Below are positions 5,836-8,422 of a DNA stretch of 8,422 nt, piece by piece. A program made the translations under genes and the position numbers. Under the pieces are notes generated by a model. The model was not told the DNA's origin, ran no database searches, and was given only the letters and a program-made list of their open reading frames with translations. Position 1 is the first letter of the stretch, and each line of letters opens with the position of its first letter. Source of the DNA: Bacteroidota bacterium (GTDB lineage Bacteria > Bacteroidota > Ignavibacteria > UBA10030 > UBA8401); contig JAVBYA010000144.1 in the NCBI GenBank assembly GCA_030824295.1, positions 1 through 8,422 on the forward strand, given 5' to 3'.

Positions 5836-6735
5836 ATGATCACCCATCATCACCATACCGGCAGGAAACAGTACGAGTGGATCGACGTCGTGAATCCGAC
5901 GGCGGAGGAACTGCTCGCCGTTGCAGAGGAGCATGGTCTGCACAGCAATTCCGTGCAGGACAGCCTGCAGCCGGAACATCTGCCGAAATTCGAATGGATC
6001 GATGCGACCGCATTCATCATCGCGCGGGTGTACGACCATCTCTCCACCCGCGATGCCGATACCATTCAGGACATCAGCAACAAGGTCGCCATCTTCGTCG
6101 GAAAGAAATTCATCATCACCATCCATCGGGGGGAACAGCCGCTGCTGGATGCGATCCGGAGCAAGTACTTCCAGACCGGACACTGTTCCACGCCTAACGA
6201 ACTGCTGATCAAGATCCTGTACTATGTCTTCCAGTCCTATATCGATCCCTCCCGGCAGCTGGAAGATGAACTGGACCAGCTGGAGACGCAGATCGTACTG
6301 AAGCATCAGACCAACGCCGTGCTCCGCCGCCTCTATTATCTGAAGCGGAAAGCTGCCGTCTGCCTGCGCATCCTCCGGCTCTCCAAACCGATCATTGACA
6401 ACCTGCACAAGAGTACAAGCGCGGCGGTCCACCAGGACCTGCGTGAATTCTTCCTGAGTCTGGAGACCTCGTACGATCAGACCATCGAGAAGGCGAACAA
6501 CCTGCTGAACCTCTACATCTCCATCTCATCCCAGAGGACGAACGAAGTGGTCCGTGTGCTGACCCTGTTCTCGGTCTTCTTCATGCCGCTCACATTCATC
6601 GTGGGGATCTACGGGATGAACTTCGATGTGATGCCGGAACTGCGGAATCCATACGGGTACCCTCTGGTGCTGTTGTTCATGGGGGGATTGACGCTGGGGA
6701 TCTATCTGTGGTTCAAGAAACGGCACTGGCTCTGA
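5836..6735 (+). CDS. corA: CorA-family magnesium/cobalt transporter
   Basis: CorA is a homopentameric inner-membrane channel that lets Mg2+ (also Co2+ or Ni2+) into the cell, gated by Mg2+ bound to its cytoplasmic funnel. At 299 residues it is slightly shorter than the E. coli protein (316). The cytoplasmic domain spans 1 to about 238, opening with E-W-I-D-V-V-N-P-T (14-22) and including a long helical stretch about 140-240 (E-D-E-L-D-Q-L-E-T-Q). Transmembrane helix 1 is about 241-259, followed by the selectivity motif Y-G-M-N-F (259-263) and the periplasmic M-P-E-L (266-269); helix 2 is about 275-293, with a basic C-terminal end K-K-R-H-W-L. A natural run of four histidines (residues 4-7) is unusual. 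ATG 5836 has no clear Shine-Dalgarno site. The gene converges on the - strand gene with 11 bases between the stops, leaving no room for a separate terminator. Confidence 0.95.
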   Translation: MITHHHHTGRKQYEWIDVVNPTAEELLAVAEEHGLHSNSVQDSLQPEHLPKFEWIDATAFIIARVYDHLSTRDADTIQDISNKVAIFVGKKFIITIHRGEQPLLDAIRSKYFQTGHCSTPNELLIKILYYVFQSYIDPSRQLEDELDQLETQIVLKHQTNAVLRRLYYLKRKAAVCLRILRLSKPIIDNLHKSTSAAVHQDLREFFLSLETSYDQTIEKANNLLNLYISISSQRTNEVVRVLTLFSVFFMPLTFIVGIYGMNFDVMPELRNPYGYPLVLLFMGGLTLGIYLWFKKRHWL

Positions 6736-6746
6736 CGGCCGGTGCA

Positions 6747-7439
6747 TCAGGGTTGGATACCCCAGAGGATGTCGCTGGGAAGGATCTCCGGATCCTTCTG
6801 TAGTCCGAAACCGAACGCCCTCCCCAGTGCATTGGCTGCCTGGTCCCTCCGGTCCTTCTTTCCTCCGAGAACGAATCTCTGCTCCCATTCTTCCACCCAA
6901 TCCCCGACGTGCTCCGCGAATACCGGTGAGTTGACCGCGTATGCCAGGAACGCCGAACCGAAGAAGTGCTGCAGTTTGTCCTTGTCCACCGCTTTGGGGC
7001 CGTCGGTCAGGATCCGTTTGGGAAGGTTCGTCCGACGTACCTTGAAGAGTGAATCGCTCTCCATGGTCAGCGGCAGATAGACCGTGCCGAGCAACGGGAT
7101 CTTCAGCCCGAGCTGACGATGGTCCATCACGGCAATGGCGGCAACGAGCAGTGCCATCCCGATATCACCCTCCGTAAGATGCAGCGCCCGGTCGTAGATC
7201 GCATCCACGGCCAATGTATCATCGAACGATTTCCGCAGCTGATAGAAACGGTCATCACGGATGTACCGTTTGAGCAGTACACCCTCCCGGAACACCGGCG
7301 GAAGGGAACGGGCGGCATCGGTCAGCGCCGCGGGACCGGCATCAAAATACCACGGCTCGGCGAGCCACAGTGTGTCCGATTGCGCCTGTGCTGCAGCGGG
7401 AACGGAGAGTAGGAACAGGATGCAGAAACGGAGGCGCAC
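6747..7439 (-). CDS. Exported YfiM/DUF2279-like protein
   Basis: The protein is 230 residues and starts with a convincing Sec signal peptide: M-R-L-R, a hydrophobic core (residues 6-13) and a likely cleavage site after A-Q-A at about 19. There is no lipobox. The C-terminal third carries D-K-D-K-L-Q-H-F-F-G-S-A-F (152-164), then G-D-W-V-E-E-W-E-Q (179-187), G-G (192-193) and D-R-R-D-Q-A-A-N-A-L-G (196-206). This spacing of D-K-x-x-H-F, G/E and D-x-x-A-N-x-x-G resembles the YfiM/DUF2279 family of small envelope proteins of unknown function; that link is from memory and moderate. A hydrophobic stretch (G-M-A-L-L-V-A-A-I-A-V-M, 94-105) may be a membrane segment. The start is GTG at 7439; the frame is closed upstream by the neighbour's stop, and the signal peptide supports it. 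It sits 3 bases after the carboxyltransferase stop, so the two are likely co-transcribed. Confidence 0.75.
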   Translation of the reverse strand: MRLRFCILFLLSVPAAAQAQSDTLWLAEPWYFDAGPAALTDAARSLPPVFREGVLLKRYIRDDRFYQLRKSFDDTLAVDAIYDRALHLTEGDIGMALLVAAIAVMDHRQLGLKIPLLGTVYLPLTMESDSLFKVRRTNLPKRILTDGPKAVDKDKLQHFFGSAFLAYAVNSPVFAEHVGDWVEEWEQRFVLGGKKDRRDQAANALGRAFGFGLQKDPEILPSDILWGIQP

Positions 7440-7442
7440 TGT

Positions 7443-8422
7443 TCACACCTGCAGGACGCCGGTGCGGAATTCCGGGATGTGTGGATTGGCGTTCGCCATG
7501 GCGATGCCGCGGGCAATGACGGAGCGGGTGGCCATCGGGTCGATGATGCCGTCGATCCAGAGCCGGGCGGCGGCATAGGTGGGATCGAGCTCACTCTCGT
7601 ACCGCGACTGGATCTCGCTCAGCAGCTGCTGCTGTTGTTCTGCGGAGATGTGCGTCCCCCCTTTTTCCATCGCCTGTACTTTGATCGCCAGCAGTGTTTC
7701 GCTCGCTTGTTTCCCCCCCATCACGGCGATCTGCGCAGAGTGCCAGCCGACGATCAATCGCGGGTCGTACGCTTTTCCGCACATCGCATAGTTCCCGGCA
7801 CCGTAGCTGTTGCCGGTGATGACAGTGAATTTCGGGACGACCGAGTTCGCGACCGCATTGACCATCTTTGCGCCGTCCTTGATGATGCCGCCGTGCTCGC
7901 TTCGGCTGCCGACCATGAATCCGGTCACATCCTGAAAGAAGACGAGCGGGATCCGTTTTTGATTGCAGTTCAGGATGAAACGCGCCGCTTTGTCCACACT
8001 GTCCGAATAGATGACCCCGCCCACCTGCATCTCCCCTTTGGCCGTCTTGCTGACGGCACGCTGGTTCGCCACGATACCGACCGCCCAACCGCCGATACGC
8101 GCATAGCCGCAGATGATCGTTCTGCCGTACCCCGCTTTGTACTCATCCAGTTCGCTGCCGTCAATGATGCGCGCCAACAGCTGGTACGTATCGTACGGTT
8201 TCGTCCGTTCCGCCGGCAGGATCCCGTACAGCTCCTTTGGATCGAACGCGGGCGGGAGCGGCTTCTCATAGCTGAAGCCGGCCGTTGGTGCATGACCGAG
8301 TTTACCGATGATGCTCCGTATCTTCTTCAGCGCGGCGGCATCGTCCGCCATCCGATGGTCCGTCACTCCGCTGATCTCGCAATGGACGAAGGCGCCACCG
8401 AGCGATTCATTATCGATCTCCT
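7443..8422 (-). CDS. Acyl-CoA carboxylase carboxyltransferase (beta) subunit, methylcrotonyl-CoA carboxylase type; 5' partial
   Basis: The enzyme moves the carboxyl group from carboxybiotin to an acyl-CoA (methylcrotonyl-, propionyl- or similar). About 325 C-terminal residues are visible, against roughly 510-550 for the family. The frame stays open to base 8422, and the extra codons encode S-L-G-G-A-F-V-H-C-E-I-S-G-V-T-D-H, a known family stretch, so the GTG at 8366 is internal. Other landmarks are R-I-I-D-G-S-E, the first oxyanion-hole region V-G-G-V-I-Y-S-D-S-V-D-K-A-A-R-F, V-T-G-F-M-V-G (about 7905-7940), and Y-G-A-G-N-Y-A-M-C-G-K-A-Y (about 7765-7815). T-G-F-M-V-G favours the MCC type over the propionyl type (P-G-F), as does the end A-R-L-W-I-D-G-I-I-D-P. 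The exact acyl-CoA is uncertain. The biotin carboxylase/BCCP partner is not visible and may lie beyond the right edge. Confidence 0.93.
   Translation of the reverse strand, partial: EIDNESLGGAFVHCEISGVTDHRMADDAAALKKIRSIIGKLGHAPTAGFSYEKPLPPAFDPKELYGILPAERTKPYDTYQLLARIIDGSELDEYKAGYGRTIICGYARIGGWAVGIVANQRAVSKTAKGEMQVGGVIYSDSVDKAARFILNCNQKRIPLVFFQDVTGFMVGSRSEHGGIIKDGAKMVNAVANSVVPKFTVITGNSYGAGNYAMCGKAYDPRLIVGWHSAQIAVMGGKQASETLLAIKVQAMEKGGTHISAEQQQQLLSEIQSRYESELDPTYAAARLWIDGIIDPMATRSVIARGIAMANANPHIPEFRTGVLQV

Noticed and set aside
5524..6432. 302-codon open frame on the - strand covering the rlmB-corA gap
   Set aside because: It is a shadow of rlmB and corA. The stretch in the gap itself has no ribosome site or domain on that strand.
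7383..7439. Lipoprotein signal (Cys at residue 6) in the YfiM-like protein
   Set aside because: The cysteine lies before the hydrophobic core, not at its end, and no lipobox is present; A-Q-A suggests ordinary signal peptidase I cleavage.
8364..8366. GTG at 8366 as the start of the carboxyltransferase
   Set aside because: The frame continues upstream with conserved family residues (L-G-G-A-F-V-H-C-E-I-S-G-V), so the gene is cut by the window edge.
1..8422. CRISPR arrays, insertion sequences, tRNA or rRNA genes, toxin-antitoxin or defence genes
   Set aside because: Nearly all of the sequence is accounted for by eight protein genes with short gaps, and no direct-repeat arrays, transposase motifs or RNA-gene signatures were seen.

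Overview
The window is a GC-rich (high 50s per cent by eye), densely packed bacterial chromosome segment with ordinary core genes. There is no sign of phage, transposon, CRISPR or RNA genes. The best lineage guess is the Bacteroidota/Chlorobiota side of the FCB group, for example Ignavibacteria- or Kapabacteria-like. The reasons are the R-I-G-C...G-D-G-D-Y-G form of the Lgt signature, the scarcity of clear Shine-Dalgarno sites, and the overall gene styles. This is inference; no marker here fixes the phylum.

Layout. Six of the eight genes lie on the + strand. (1) 1-1749 is the C-terminal part of a sugar-phosphate nucleotidyltransferase fused to a phosphohexomutase-like region; the catalytic N-terminus lies before base 1. 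(2) After an AT-rich gap with a possible promoter, a stand-alone PTS EIIA type-2 (PtsN/fructose-type) protein occupies 1839-2309. (3) hisS follows at 2382-3632, from a GTG start. (4) An unrecognised 164-residue protein (3669-4163) overlaps lgt (4163-4981) by one base at TAATG. (5) rlmB (4983-5717) starts one base after lgt stops. (6) corA (5836-6735) follows a 118-base gap. On the - strand, converging on corA with only 11 bases between the stop codons, are an exported YfiM/DUF2279-like protein (7439-6747) and, 3 bases upstream of it, the C-terminal part of an MCC-type acyl-CoA carboxylase carboxyltransferase that runs off the window (8422-7443).

How the genes fit together. The + strand genes serve envelope sugar-nucleotide supply, carbon/nitrogen signalling, translation (HisRS, 23S rRNA methylation), lipoprotein maturation and Mg2+ uptake. 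They look like a housekeeping gene string, with two tight couplings (unknown gene-lgt-rlmB), and not a dedicated pathway. The carboxyltransferase belongs to branched-chain or short-chain acyl-CoA metabolism and needs a biotin carboxylase that is not in view.

Most worth a second look: the mutase-like region of the first protein has lost the hallmark residues of nearly every catalytic motif. Also, two intercistronic gaps (after the EIIA gene and after hisS) carry a related inverted-repeat element directly after the stop codon. I do not see a convincing new multi-gene system here.
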